Positions 40,904-50,669 of a stretch of 64,000 nt of DNA are shown here, one piece after another. The translations under genes were made by a program, and so were the position numbers. Every line of letters begins with the position of its first letter. Position 1 is the first letter of the stretch. Origin of the DNA: Pseudovibrio axinellae (lineage in GTDB: Bacteria > Pseudomonadota > Alphaproteobacteria > Rhizobiales > Stappiaceae); contig NZ_FOFM01000001.1 of NCBI RefSeq assembly GCF_900110875.1, forward strand, positions 744,001-808,000. The letters run 5' to 3'. The notes beneath the pieces were generated by a model, which made no database searches, was not told the origin of the DNA, and was given only the letters and a program-made list of their open reading frames with translations.

Positions 40904-43180
40904 ATGACTGTTGAAAGTGCCAAGGTGCTTGAAGAAGGCGGTGCGACTGCCTCTACTCATTCGTTGCCTGATGATGCGGCGCAGCCCTCTCCCATGCAAC
41001 ATTTGTCTGACGAACAGGTCGCGAGCGCTATTGTTTCCCGTTTGAGCCAAGACGATAAACTGTCGATGCGAGACGGTGACACAGCCTTTTGGCCTGGTGT
41101 ACGCGAGATGATGAACACTGGCTCACAATCAGCGCCCTGGCCAGCTGGCGCCCTGCCTGAACACCACCTGCCCGGTATTCATTACACTGAAGGTTCTCGC
41201 GGTATTGTACATAAGGGAGCTACTACGTTCCCAACAGCAATTGCAAGAGCTGCAACGTTTGACCCTGAACTGGAAGAGCGCATTGGCTCTGTCATGGGTT
41301 ATGAAATGCGTGCGCTTGGCGGAACGTTGTTCGGCGGCGTTCCTCTTAATCTCATGCGGCACCCTGCCTGGGGCCGCGCACAAGAGTCATATGGCGAAGA
41401 TAGCTTTGTCATTGGGGCCATGGGAGCAGCTCTGGTGCGTGGTGTGCAACAGCACGGGATGGCCTGTGTCAAAAACTTCGCTCTCGCCTCGATGGAACAT
41501 ACGAAACTAACGTTGGACGTCACGATCGGACAGCGCGCCCTCTATGAGGTTTATCTACCCCACTTTCGCAAGGTGGTTGAGGCAGGCGTTGCAGCTATCA
41601 TGACCTCTTATAGCTCCATTAACGGCGAACTTTGCGGGCATAACAAAGAGCTCCTCACACAGCTACTGAAGAAGGACTGGGGGTTCGACGGTTTTGTACT
41701 TAGCGATTTCATCTTCGGCATACGCGATGCCAAGAAAGCAGCAGCAGCTGGTGTTGATCTAGAGATGCCTTTCCAATTGCATTTCCACCAATCACTCAAG
41801 GAGTTAATTGGCGCCGACGAAGAAATCAAAGCGGCCTTGGATGATGCTTGCTATCGCCTCATTCTTCAGCAACTCAAACTGTTGCATCAAGGCACCTCTG
41901 AGAAGACGAAGGTCGGCTCCTCAGAGTTTCGTCAAATCGCGCAGGAGGCCGCTGAGAAATCTGGGGTACTGTTAAAGAACGAAGGTGGTATTTTACCTCT
42001 TAAGAACATCCAAAGCATCGGCGTTATTGGTCGATTGGCAAGTGTCGCAAATACAGGTGACAAAGGGTCCAGTGATACACAACCGATACATGTCATCACG
42101 CCCCTTGCAGGTCTGCGTTCCTGTTACAAGCATAAGGTTGATATCTGGCATGATAGAGGTCAGAACATCATTCGTGCTCTGCAGATTGCGAAGCGCGCTG
42201 ATGCAGTGGTGCTTGTTGTTGGCTATGATCACTCCTGCGAAGGTGAGAGGGTGGCCACTGATCTGGCAGCGCAATTCCATAAGATGCTTCCCCAACCACG
42301 TAGCAGAGAAGAAGCGCAGATCGCCTCCCAGTTTTTGCGCGCCTTCGGTGGTAGCGGCTCCACAGGACGCTCTCAATCCTCCGAAAAAGCAGAGGAAGGG
42401 TATGGCGCTGGTGACAGAGACAGCCTTCGTCTGCCTCCTCATGATGTTGAACTGATTGAACAGGTTTGTGCTGTTAATCCAAACTGTGTTGTCGTTGTAA
42501 TGGGGGGTGGCACGATCCTCATGAATGAATGGCAAGACAAACCTGCCGCGATTTTGCTTCACTGGTATCCTGGCATGGAAGGTGGGCGTGCACTTGCTCG
42601 TCTCCTCTCAGGAGAGGTTGCACCAAGTGGAAAGTTGCCTTTTGTCATCCCACGTCATGAAAGCGACCTGCCAGACTTTGACCGAAAGGCACGAAAGGTA
42701 ATTTACGACCTCTGGCACGGTTACCGAAAGCTAGAGAGAGATGGTGTTACACCCGCGTATCCATTTGGTTTTGGGTTAAGCTATACCCAGTTCCATTATT
42801 CTGAGCTGGTTGTTACGCCCCCAGAAGAATTAATCAGCGGGCGTATTCAAGTTGAGTTCTCAGTTACCAATATTGGCAAGGTTGATGCTGACGAGGTTGC
42901 GCAAGTCTACATTGCCCCAAAAGGCTCATCCGCCGAACGCGCCAAGCAAGAGCTCAAAGGGTTTCAACGTATAAGCTTGTCTACCGGAGAAAGCCGACGG
43001 ACTAGCATTTACATACCAATCGAAGAGCTTGCCATTTATGATGGTGAGCGCAACCAGATGGTGGTTGAGCGCATCAACTACGATGTCATCGTGGGCGGCT
43101 CTAGTCAGGACCCAAACAGCTTATCGAGCGAGTTAGACTTGTTTGGGGAGCCCCCCAAAAGCACTGAGAAGCCAGCATAA
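40904..43180 (+). CDS. Glycoside hydrolase family 3 protein (beta-glucosidase-like)
   Basis: The ~758-residue protein has the GH3 (alpha/beta)8 domain, the C-terminal alpha/beta sandwich (VGVIGRLASVANTGDKGSSD-like, then VVVVMGGGTILMNEW) and a Fn3-like end (AQVYIAPKGSSAERAKQELKG). The nucleophile Asp is in GFVLSDFIFGIRDA. The usual KHF motif reads VKNFALAS, with Asn in place of His. There is no signal peptide, so it is cytoplasmic. The real start is uncertain; ATG 40904 is favoured over 40838. It sits between glyQ and glyS with a terminator before it, an unusual position. The substrate is unknown. Confidence 0.88.
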   Translation: MTVESAKVLEEGGATASTHSLPDDAAQPSPMQHLSDEQVASAIVSRLSQDDKLSMRDGDTAFWPGVREMMNTGSQSAPWPAGALPEHHLPGIHYTEGSRGIVHKGATTFPTAIARAATFDPELEERIGSVMGYEMRALGGTLFGGVPLNLMRHPAWGRAQESYGEDSFVIGAMGAALVRGVQQHGMACVKNFALASMEHTKLTLDVTIGQRALYEVYLPHFRKVVEAGVAAIMTSYSSINGELCGHNKELLTQLLKKDWGFDGFVLSDFIFGIRDAKKAAAAGVDLEMPFQLHFHQSLKELIGADEEIKAALDDACYRLILQQLKLLHQGTSEKTKVGSSEFRQIAQEAAEKSGVLLKNEGGILPLKNIQSIGVIGRLASVANTGDKGSSDTQPIHVITPLAGLRSCYKHKVDIWHDRGQNIIRALQIAKRADAVVLVVGYDHSCEGERVATDLAAQFHKMLPQPRSREEAQIASQFLRAFGGSGSTGRSQSSEKAEEGYGAGDRDSLRLPPHDVELIEQVCAVNPNCVVVVMGGGTILMNEWQDKPAAILLHWYPGMEGGRALARLLSGEVAPSGKLPFVIPRHESDLPDFDRKARKVIYDLWHGYRKLERDGVTPAYPFGFGLSYTQFHYSELVVTPPEELISGRIQVEFSVTNIGKVDADEVAQVYIAPKGSSAERAKQELKGFQRISLSTGESRRTSIYIPIEELAIYDGERNQMVVERINYDVIVGGSSQDPNSLSSELDLFGEPPKSTEKPA

Positions 43181-43384
43181 TTGGTTCGTACACCTTTGAG
43201 CGACCTTTCACCTGAGGATCGACGGCAGCACACTCGCCTGTTGATGGGTGGTGTTGAGCTTGTGTTTTTTGCTCAATAACAGCCCCGTACTGTCTATTGG
43301 GGGTGACAATGTCCTTTAGTATTGCTAGGCACTACGCAATCTAGAATTCGCGATTGATTGACCAGTTAAAGGCGTCGTTCTCCA

Positions 43385-45622
43385 ATGCCCGATCTTCTCC
43401 TCGAACTCTTTAGCGAGGAAATTCCCGCTCGTATGCAACGTCGTGCGGCGGAGGATTTGAAATCCCTCCTAACCAATGCTCTTGTTGATGCAGGTGTGAC
43501 CTATGAAGGCGCAAAAGCCTATGCCACACCACGTCGTCTGGCGCTGCATATTGCCGGCCTTCCAGCAGCATCCAAAGCGACACGTGAAGAACGTAAAGGA
43601 CCGCGCGTCGGCGCACCTGAGAAAGCATTAGCAGGCTTCCTTCGTGGCGCAGGCCTTTCTTCCATTGACGAAGCACAAGTACAAAATGACCCGAAAAAGG
43701 GTGATTTTTACGTAGCAGTCATCGAAAAACCTGGCCGCAAGACAGAAGACATTATTGCTGATGTGATGCCTGGCATTATTCGTAATTTCCCATGGCCAAA
43801 GTCTCAGCGCTGGGGCACAGGTAGCCTGCGCTGGGTGCGTCCGCTGCATTCGATTGTGTGTACCTTCGGTCCCGAGACGGAAGAGCCTGAAGTCGTACCG
43901 TTTGAAGTTGATGGTATTGTTTCTGGAAAAACGACATACGGACACCGCTTCATGGCACCTGATGCTATCGAAGTGCGTCGTCTTGAAGACTACATGTCCA
44001 AACTGGAAACTGCCAAGGTTGTTCTGGATGGAGACCGCCGTAAAGACATCATCGAGACAGATGCCAAAAATGCCGCTATGGCTCTTGGCCTTGAACTAGT
44101 CGAAGATGCGGGTCTTTTGGAGGAAGTGGCTGGCCTTAATGAGTGGCCTACTGTTCTCATCGGCTCTTACGACGAGAGTTTCCTTGAGCTGCCTGACGAA
44201 GTTACTCAGCTTACGATCAAAGTGAATCAGAAAAACTTTGTTCTGCGCGATCCAGCAACATCCCGTCTTTCCAACAAGTTTGCCCTGACATCGAACATTG
44301 TTGCCAAGGATGGCGGCACAACGATTATCGCTGGTAACGAAAAAGTTGTTTCCGCTCGCCTATCAGATGCAAAGTTCTTTTGGGAAACTGACCTGAAAAC
44401 ACAGTTGGAAAGCAACGTGACAAAGCTTCAGGATATCGTATTCCATGAGAAGCTTGGCACTGTTGCAGCTCGCGTAAAACGTTTGGAGCGGCTCTCTGCA
44501 GAGATCGCCCCACTTGTTGGCGCGGACATTGAACAGACAAAACGCGCTGCCTGTCTGGCAAAAGCTGATCTTGTTTCTGCAATGGTCTTTGAGTTCCCTG
44601 AGCTGCAAGGCCTGATGGGTCGTTACTATGCAGAAGCACAGGGTGAAAAAGCTGCTGTTGCTCAAGCGATTGAAGACCACTACAAGCCCGCTGGTGCATC
44701 TGATGATGTTCCAACTTCGCCGGTTTCAATTGCAGTAGCTCTGGCTGATAAACTCGACATTCTTGCTGGTTTTTGGGCAATCGATGAGAAGCCAACTGGG
44801 TCAAAAGATCCGTTTGCTCTGCGCCGTGCAGCGCTTGGCGTGATCCGCCTCATCTTGGAAAACGATCTGCGCCTGCCGCTTCGGGATGTTCTGATTCAGA
44901 GCTTGCGCCGCAACCTTGCAGACATTGCAACGGCTCGTGGAGAGACTGCGCTGTCTGACTTGCCATTCATCGGCAAAGGAAAAACCGGCGAAAGCGTTGT
45001 TAAAGACATTTTCTCCATGGTTTCCAAAGCAGCTGATGTCGTGCTTGCGAATGTATCTGACAAAGTCCCTGAAACCTCAATGGAATCAGGCCTTATCGAC
45101 GACTTGATGAGCTTCTTTGCTGAACGTTTGAAGGTTGTTCTTAAGGACAAGGGCGTGCGTCACGATATGATTGATGCTGTGCTTGCTGTTGGCGGGCAGG
45201 ATGACCTTCTTCTGATCGTTAAGCAAGCTGAAGCGCTTGCTGCCCTTCTTGGCACTGAGGATGGCGCAAACCTTCTTGCAGGTTATAAACGCGCTGCAAA
45301 CATCTTACGTGCTGAAGAGAAGAAGGACGGCAAAGCGTTTGAAGGCAAGCCTGATGTGGCATTGCTGGAAGAACAGGCTGAAAAAGACCTCGTCGCAATA
45401 TTGGATACAGTTCTGACCGAGTTGAAGCCACTTGTTGACGCTGCTGACTATGAAAGCGCGATGGGCGCACTGGCAAAGCTGCGCGGCCCGGTGGATGGGT
45501 TCTTTGAGAACATTCACGTCAACTCAGAAAAGGCAGAGGTTCGTGAGAACCGCCTGAAGATCCTGTCTGAGATCCGTGCTGCTGTTCATCAGGTTGCGGA
45601 CTTCTCCAAAATTTCTGGCTAG
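43385..45622 (+). CDS. glyS: Glycine--tRNA ligase, beta subunit
   Basis: The 745-residue beta subunit supplies tRNA recognition and pairs with GlyQ. The start [20 protein letters not shown] is the classic GlyS opening. Further blocks are [38 protein letters not shown] and [17 protein letters not shown]. The C terminus has the ALIX/anticodon-binding region with [13 protein letters not shown]. It is separated from glyQ by the GH3 gene and about 200 bases, so it needs its own promoter or read-through from the GH3 gene. Confidence 0.97.
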   Translation: MPDLLLELFSEEIPARMQRRAAEDLKSLLTNALVDAGVTYEGAKAYATPRRLALHIAGLPAASKATREERKGPRVGAPEKALAGFLRGAGLSSIDEAQVQNDPKKGDFYVAVIEKPGRKTEDIIADVMPGIIRNFPWPKSQRWGTGSLRWVRPLHSIVCTFGPETEEPEVVPFEVDGIVSGKTTYGHRFMAPDAIEVRRLEDYMSKLETAKVVLDGDRRKDIIETDAKNAAMALGLELVEDAGLLEEVAGLNEWPTVLIGSYDESFLELPDEVTQLTIKVNQKNFVLRDPATSRLSNKFALTSNIVAKDGGTTIIAGNEKVVSARLSDAKFFWETDLKTQLESNVTKLQDIVFHEKLGTVAARVKRLERLSAEIAPLVGADIEQTKRAACLAKADLVSAMVFEFPELQGLMGRYYAEAQGEKAAVAQAIEDHYKPAGASDDVPTSPVSIAVALADKLDILAGFWAIDEKPTGSKDPFALRRAALGVIRLILENDLRLPLRDVLIQSLRRNLADIATARGETALSDLPFIGKGKTGESVVKDIFSMVSKAADVVLANVSDKVPETSMESGLIDDLMSFFAERLKVVLKDKGVRHDMIDAVLAVGGQDDLLLIVKQAEALAALLGTEDGANLLAGYKRAANILRAEEKKDGKAFEGKPDVALLEEQAEKDLVAILDTVLTELKPLVDAADYESAMGALAKLRGPVDGFFENIHVNSEKAEVRENRLKILSEIRAAVHQVADFSKISG

Positions 45623-45641
45623 CCCAGCCTTACAGAATAAG

Positions 45642-45678
45642 AAAAGCCCGGCACTCGCTTTGAGTTGCCGGGCTTTTT
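45642..45678. terminator. Strong terminator between glyS and a LysR gene
   Basis: AAAAGCCCGGCA and TGCCGGGCTTTT form a perfect 12-base-pair stem with a 12-base loop. The A and T ends let it stop transcription from both convergent genes. Confidence 0.94.
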
Positions 45679-45681
45679 GTA

Positions 45682-46593
45682 TCAGGACCCGCGAAGGGTT
45701 TCATAGTCGACAGCTGCTAAGGCGATTTCTTCCTTAAGCCAATCTCGCAGTTTTCTAACACTTTCGCTTCGTAATGCGCCCTGTCGGCAGAGAAACCAAT
45801 AAAATCGACCAGTCGAACAGTAATGCGTGAAGGGAACCACTAGTTGCTCCTGCTTTACTGCGTGGGCAACCAATGTATCCCAGCCTAAGAACACCCCATA
45901 ACCTGCAATTGCTGCATCCATGCAAAGAGACGCATTAGAAAACCCTGGACCTTTTGGAAGCTGGCTTTCTTTCAAACCAAATGGCTCCAACCAGTCACTC
46001 CACCTATAATAGGAGTTGTAATCTCGAATGATCACCTCATTTAAGAGATCTTTAGGGTCTCTAAGCCGTTTTGCGACCTCAGGGGAGCAAACTGGATAAA
46101 TAAAATGCTCGCACAAGCGCTCGGAGTAAACGTCCTCTGGTGCTCGTTTATGGACCCTGACACAGGCATCTACATCTGAATGGTTAAGGTTCAGGAGTTG
46201 ATCGTTCGCATCAAGCCTAAGATTGATGCCCGGGTTCGCCTCGATGAAGTTATTGAGCCGCCACACCAGCCACTTTTCGGCAAGAAGCGGGGCAACAGAC
46301 AGAAAAAGGCTCTCCTCCCGGTCCCTGTCAGCTAAGGCCACAGCATCAGAGATCTGCTTCAAACCAAGCGTCAATTCACGACAGATTTCCGCGCCAAGAC
46401 TAGTTAATTTGAGGCCTCCTGGTTCCCGCATAAAAAGGGGACGGCCTAGCTGGTCCTCAGTTTTGTGTATTTGCTGGCTGATAGCACCACTCGTGATCCC
46501 CAGCTCTTCTGACGCATTTTTGAGAGAGCCTAAACGGCCTACAGCCTCTACAACGCGTAGGCCTGCCAAGCTGACCTGACTGAGATTTTTCAT
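45682..46593 (-). CDS. LysR family transcriptional regulator (GcvA-like)
   Basis: The ~303-residue protein has the N-terminal LysR helix-turn-helix (LAGLRVVEAVGRLGSLKNAS, then ELGITSGAISQQIHKTEDQL). The C-terminal effector domain reads like GcvA/AmpR relatives (VYSERLCEHFIYPVCSPEVA). The start at 46593 is preferred; 46608 is the upstream option. It is transcribed divergently from a 56-residue small gene, and a 6-base inverted repeat (CTAAAC/GTTTAG) lies between them, a plausible self-binding site. The effector is unknown. Confidence 0.9.
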   Translation of the reverse strand: MKNLSQVSLAGLRVVEAVGRLGSLKNASEELGITSGAISQQIHKTEDQLGRPLFMREPGGLKLTSLGAEICRELTLGLKQISDAVALADRDREESLFLSVAPLLAEKWLVWRLNNFIEANPGINLRLDANDQLLNLNHSDVDACVRVHKRAPEDVYSERLCEHFIYPVCSPEVAKRLRDPKDLLNEVIIRDYNSYYRWSDWLEPFGLKESQLPKGPGFSNASLCMDAAIAGYGVFLGWDTLVAHAVKQEQLVVPFTHYCSTGRFYWFLCRQGALRSESVRKLRDWLKEEIALAAVDYETLRGS

Positions 46594-46617
46594 CGAGAAC
46601 GGTTCCAAGAAGTAATT

Positions 46618-46633
46618 CTAAACTGGGGTTTAG
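46618..46633. promoter_or_regulatory. Inverted repeat in the LysR / small gene intergenic region
   Basis: CTAAAC-TGGG-GTTTAG is a perfect 6-base inverted repeat with a 4-base spacer, 24 bases upstream of the LysR start and 68 bases upstream of the divergent gene. LysR proteins usually bind interrupted palindromes in such places. Confidence 0.45.
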
Positions 46634-46701
46634 TTATTCCAGATAGCACTGCAAATGCAAATGGCGCATTGTCGCTTCATCAAAAACCAAAGGAATTGAA
46701 T

Positions 46702-46872
46702 ATGAAGTCTCTTCTGATTAGCCTACTGGGCGGCAAGCCTTCGCGCAGATCAAAAACTCCTGGTAAGGCAAAGCCTTATTGCTCTGATCCGCTTTCTCAC
46801 CCAGATCTGCAGCGCATGGATCTTCGTGAGATTGGTGATATTTACATCAACCCTGAAAAAACGCAGCCTTAA
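46702..46872 (+). CDS. 56-residue small protein divergent from LysR gene
   Basis: The 56-residue protein begins MKSLLISLLGGKPSRRSKTP, with a weakly hydrophobic start and a basic middle. It ends HPDLQRMDLREIGDIYINPE, faintly like the L..RELxDIG core of DUF1127 proteins, though too short to claim the family. AAAGGAATTGAAT before ATG is a good ribosome binding site. A hairpin with a T run overlaps its stop codon. These two signals make a real gene likely; it could also be part of a small RNA. The function is unknown, but it may be a target of the adjacent LysR protein. Confidence 0.6.
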   Translation: MKSLLISLLGGKPSRRSKTPGKAKPYCSDPLSHPDLQRMDLREIGDIYINPEKTQP

Positions 46873-46886
46873 AGACTGCGTTTTAT
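46858..46886 (+). terminator. Terminator overlapping the stop codon of a small gene
   Basis: AAAACGCAG and CTGCGTTTT form a perfect 9-base-pair stem around a 9-base loop that contains the TAA stop of the 56-residue gene. A T-rich stretch follows. Confidence 0.8.
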
Positions 46887-46894
46887 TTTCTCCC

Positions 46895-47389
46895 TTAGTA
46901 AGGGATACCTACTTTTTTATAAAGAAAATGCATCAACCAGGCAGGTCCGACCATTAGGAACTGCACATCCTTGAAAAAGGAAGGTTTCTTTCCTTCGATG
47001 ATGTGGCCAATAAACTGCCCTACCCAGGCAATCACGAAGATTGCCAACGCTGCCTGCCAGAGTGGTACACCAAGACCAAACTGTTCATAAGTCACTGTTA
47101 TCCAAATCATAACGGCAGAGAAAACAGCCATTCCGACTGCCAGAGTGATGGATAGAGACAAATAGTAGATGATGGATAAACCGAGGCCGATCGTACACCA
47201 GTTCAGCCATGGTGAAATGGCAGAAAACCCACTGGGAACTGGAATAGACCAGAAAAGAGCTGTCACGGTCCAAAAAATGACCGGCACACAGATCCAGTGG
47301 ATTGCTTTGTTTTTGTGGTTTTGATGGCTTTCGCCATACTCGCCAAGCAGGCGATCAACCCGACGGCCTGTCGCTTCAGATATGCTCAT
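46895..47389 (-). CDS. Mpo1-like membrane protein (DUF962)
   Basis: The ~164-residue protein has the Mpo1/DUF962 pattern. A short soluble start contains YGESHQNHKNKAIHWICVP, with histidines used for iron in the yeast protein. It is followed by four predicted membrane helices and the conserved WVGQFIGHIIEGKKPSFFKD. Yeast Mpo1 is an Fe-dependent dioxygenase in alpha-oxidation of 2-hydroxy fatty acids. Bacterial members are uncharacterised to my knowledge, so that activity is inference. ATG 47389 follows GGGGGAGGAT, an excellent ribosome binding site; the frame continues to 47431. Confidence 0.85.
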   Translation of the reverse strand: MSISEATGRRVDRLLGEYGESHQNHKNKAIHWICVPVIFWTVTALFWSIPVPSGFSAISPWLNWCTIGLGLSIIYYLSLSITLAVGMAVFSAVMIWITVTYEQFGLGVPLWQAALAIFVIAWVGQFIGHIIEGKKPSFFKDVQFLMVGPAWLMHFLYKKVGIPY

Positions 47390-47537
47390 ATCCTCCCCCG
47401 TAATATCAAGCAGCACTAATTTAGATAGCATGCCCTATAGGGAAGTCATTATCAAGCCGACAAACTTCGGCGGACACACGAAGCAATGCCCGCCGAAAGT
47501 CTAATTTATCGTATTAAAGCGCAGAAAAGGGCGCTCT

Positions 47538-49829
47538 TTACTTACGGCACTGGGCATCAACTGCAGAGAGCGCAGTCATATTCACGATACCGCGCGATGT
47601 TACAGACGGTGTAATGATGTGCGCTGCTTTCTTCGCTCCAAGCAGGATTGGGCCAACATGAAGAGCATCTGTCATTGCCTTGATCAGATTCATAGCAATG
47701 TTGGAAGCATCAAGTGTTGGGAATACCAGCAGATTTGCAGGTCCCGAAATATGCGCATTCGGCATATAACGCTTGAGGATCTCCGGCTTCAATGCCGCAT
47801 CGCCATGCATCTCACCTTCCGCTTCCAGATCAGGTAGCTCTTTCCAAACCATCTGCAAGGCTTCCTGCATCTTCTTTGAGGTTTTGGAAGGCCTAGAGCC
47901 AAAGTTGGAATGGGAGAGCAACGCGACACGCGGCGTAATTCCAAATCGTTTGATCTGCTCAGAGGCCAGATGTGTGATTTCTGCAATTTCCTCAGCAGAC
48001 GGGCACTCAGTTACGTAAGTATCTGCAAGGAAGTAAGCCCCGGTGGTATTGATCAACATCGAGAGGGTTGAGAAATCCGCGACACCTTCAGAGCAGCCGA
48101 TGATGTTGGAGATATCACGCAGGTGCTTGTCAAAACGGCCTTCAAGGCCTGTTATGAGAGCATCTGCCTCTTCTCTGTGAAGTGCGAGGGCGCCGATAAC
48201 TGTCGTGTTTGTGCGAACGATCGTTCGAGCTGCTTCCGGCGTTACACCTTTACGGCCCACCAATTGAATCAGCGTGTCGACATAGCTACGGTAACGCGGG
48301 TCGTCTTCTGGGTTTACAAACTCAAAATCTTGACCTGGACGAATGCGAAGGCCGAAACGTTCACAACGATTTTCCAGAACTTGCGGACGACCAATGAGGA
48401 TTGGTGTTGCCAGTCCTTCTTCGATGACGACCTGAGCTGCACGCAAAACCCGCTCATCTTCACCATCGGCATAGATAACACGCTGCTTATCTGCTTTTGC
48501 GCGTGCGATGATTGGCTTCATCACCATGCCCGAGCGGAACACAAAGCGGTTCAGCTTGTCCATGTAAGCGTCAAAGTCTTCAATCGGACGCGCTGCAACA
48601 CCCGTATCCATTGCAGCTTTTGCAACAGCAGGTGCAATACGTAAAATCAGGCGGTTATCAAACGGAGATGGAATAAGGTAGTTCGCACCAAATGTATGGG
48701 TAACACCGCCGTAAGCTTTTGCTACCACGTCAGTGGGTTCTTCGCGTGCAAGATCAGCAATTGCTTCAACAGCAGCCAGCTTCATCTCTTCGTTGATCGC
48801 CGTAGCGCCAACATCCAGTGCCCCGCGGAAAATATGCGGAAAACATAGAACATTGTTGACCTGGTTTGGGTAGTCAGAGCGGCCGGTGCACATCACAACG
48901 TCATCGCGCACAGACAAGGCATCTTCCGGCATAATTTCCGGGTTCGGGTTGGCGAGTGCCATGACCAATGGCTGTTTTGCCATTTTTGCGACCATTTCTG
49001 GTTTAAGAACACCAGCAGCGGACAGGCCTATAAAGACGTCTGCGTCTTCAATGATGTCATCCAGAGTACGCTTATCGGTTTTCTGCGCAAACACGGATTT
49101 CCATTCATCCATAAGAGCTTCACGTCCCTCATAGACAACACCTTGGATGTCAGAAATCCAGACATTTTCGCGCTTCACGCCTAAGGACACAAGCAAGTTA
49201 AGACATGCCAATGCGGCAGCGCCAGCACCTGAGGCTACAACTTTGATATCCTCTAACTTTTTGCCAGCAAGCTCCATGCCGTTTCGGACAGCAGCTGAAA
49301 CAATAATCGCGGTGCCGTGCTGGTCATCGTGGAAGACAGGAATATTCATCTTCTCACGAAGACGCTTTTCGATCTGGAAACATTCTGGCGCTTTGATGTC
49401 TTCCAAGTTGATCCCACCAAATGTGGGTTCAAGAACGGAGACAGCGTCAACGAACTTATCAACATCAGTTTCATCAACCTCGATGTCAAAAACGTCGATG
49501 CCAGCAAATTTCTTAAAGAGAACTGCCTTGCCTTCCATAACCGGCTTGGATGCCAAAGGCCCGATTGCGCCTAACCCCAGTACCGCGGTACCGTTGGAGA
49601 TCACTGCAACAAGATTTTGGCGGGCAGTGTACTCGGCAGCTTTGGCCGGGTCTTTGTGAATTTCTAAACACGGGGCTGCTACGCCTGGTGAGTAGGCGAG
49701 CGCCAAATCACGCTGGTTACCCAATGGCTTAGTTGCTTGAATCTCCAATTTACCGGCGCGTGGATACTCGTGATAGAAAAGAGCTTGTTCATCGAGTTCG
49801 CCAGAGGTAGGGCGTTTTTTGTCCGTCAT
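47538..49829 (-). CDS. maeB: NADP-dependent malic enzyme with phosphotransacetylase-like domain
   Basis: The 763-residue protein has a malic enzyme part (residues ~1-430) with LALAYSPGVAAPCLEIHKDP and the cofactor site VASGAGAAALACLNLL. A C-terminal phosphate acetyltransferase-like domain (~440-763) follows, with YADGEDERVLRAAQVV and NAHISGPANLLVFP. It converts malate to pyruvate with release of CO2; the second domain is thought to be regulatory, responding to acetyl-CoA. Length is normal for the large MaeB form. The start follows a weak purine stretch. It stands alone between the Mpo1-like and ceramidase-like genes. Confidence 0.96.
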   Translation of the reverse strand: MTDKKRPTSGELDEQALFYHEYPRAGKLEIQATKPLGNQRDLALAYSPGVAAPCLEIHKDPAKAAEYTARQNLVAVISNGTAVLGLGAIGPLASKPVMEGKAVLFKKFAGIDVFDIEVDETDVDKFVDAVSVLEPTFGGINLEDIKAPECFQIEKRLREKMNIPVFHDDQHGTAIIVSAAVRNGMELAGKKLEDIKVVASGAGAAALACLNLLVSLGVKRENVWISDIQGVVYEGREALMDEWKSVFAQKTDKRTLDDIIEDADVFIGLSAAGVLKPEMVAKMAKQPLVMALANPNPEIMPEDALSVRDDVVMCTGRSDYPNQVNNVLCFPHIFRGALDVGATAINEEMKLAAVEAIADLAREEPTDVVAKAYGGVTHTFGANYLIPSPFDNRLILRIAPAVAKAAMDTGVAARPIEDFDAYMDKLNRFVFRSGMVMKPIIARAKADKQRVIYADGEDERVLRAAQVVIEEGLATPILIGRPQVLENRCERFGLRIRPGQDFEFVNPEDDPRYRSYVDTLIQLVGRKGVTPEAARTIVRTNTTVIGALALHREEADALITGLEGRFDKHLRDISNIIGCSEGVADFSTLSMLINTTGAYFLADTYVTECPSAEEIAEITHLASEQIKRFGITPRVALLSHSNFGSRPSKTSKKMQEALQMVWKELPDLEAEGEMHGDAALKPEILKRYMPNAHISGPANLLVFPTLDASNIAMNLIKAMTDALHVGPILLGAKKAAHIITPSVTSRGIVNMTALSAVDAQCRK

Positions 49830-49929
49830 TGTCTATTCTTGCCTGACCTAGTAAATGAGCGGCTCGCCACCGGGAATCAGTGTGACTACCGGCTCAGATG
49901 TCGCAGTTTGGCAAAACCTAGACCATTGC

Positions 49930-50628
49930 CTAGGATTCTGCACCGTCTAAGTACGTCTTAAAGCCTATAAATGCGCGAATTAGAATAAACAAAACGGTTG
50001 CATTCAAAATATGCCACAGAGAATGTGTGCCAGTTGGCAAAATTGGACAAATTGGTGCGTCTAAGAACCTGAACCCCATCGATATGGCGAAGACGATGCC
50101 TGCCAGAAGCAAAGCGCTGGAGGTTTTCCTGTTTTTGGTGTGAGTGAGAATTGCAAACAGCAGGATTGCGAGGAGTGCTGGAGCGTAACCCGCTGTTGAG
50201 CCCAGAAGACCTTCAAACAGCCCTGGGCCGACGATCATAGCACCAAGGAAAACAAGCGTTGCCCCCAGTGAGATCAACAGGTTAGCGCCAAGGTACCGTC
50301 TGGTTGCAAGGAAGAAATAGGTGAGCATAAAAAGAGCGATTGGGATGACGTCTGCGAGCATTGCCCACCGGGTCGCGAAGGTATGAAAGAGGAACGAGCC
50401 AATTCCAATAATGGTAAGCAAACCAATAAGAAACAGGCCTGCGAGGTCATTTGCGTTGGTTTGCGTGGAATGCGTTTTTTTTGCGTTGCTTCGTATTTTC
50501 AGCCAGATCTGTAACGCAAATAATGCTGCGATAAGAAAAGCAGCGTTGCTCACCGCGTTGAGTGGCTCAGACCAGAAAGCAGCTGACGTTCTTTCGCAGT
50601 ACTGGTCCAGATGCTGTTTCCAATCCAT
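49930..50628 (-). CDS. Ceramidase-family (CREST) membrane protein
   Basis: The 232-residue protein has about seven membrane helices and the ceramidase/CREST pattern. It starts HLDQYCERTSAAFWSEPLNA, then GIGSFLFHTFATRWAMLADVIP (His and Asp likely metal ligands) and GTHSLWHILNATVLFIL near the end (second pair of His). Relatives in eukaryotes are alkaline ceramidases and in bacteria often unassigned hydrolases or receptors. It is close to an Mpo1-like gene, which in yeast acts on products of sphingoid-base breakdown. The substrate is unknown. The start has GGAGGTGTC before ATG. Confidence 0.85.
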   Translation of the reverse strand: MDWKQHLDQYCERTSAAFWSEPLNAVSNAAFLIAALFALQIWLKIRSNAKKTHSTQTNANDLAGLFLIGLLTIIGIGSFLFHTFATRWAMLADVIPIALFMLTYFFLATRRYLGANLLISLGATLVFLGAMIVGPGLFEGLLGSTAGYAPALLAILLFAILTHTKNRKTSSALLLAGIVFAISMGFRFLDAPICPILPTGTHSLWHILNATVLFILIRAFIGFKTYLDGAES

Positions 50629-50669
50629 GACACCTCCGAGGGTACCGGGCTCACTGTGCTTTCAAACTC

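Noticed and set aside
43181-43279. A 32-codon TTG-initiated frame between the GH3 gene and glyS (VRTPLSDLSPEDRRQ...)
   Set aside because: It looks somewhat protein-like and abuts the GH3 stop, but it has no ribosome binding site of its own and I recognise no homologue. Not enough for a feature.
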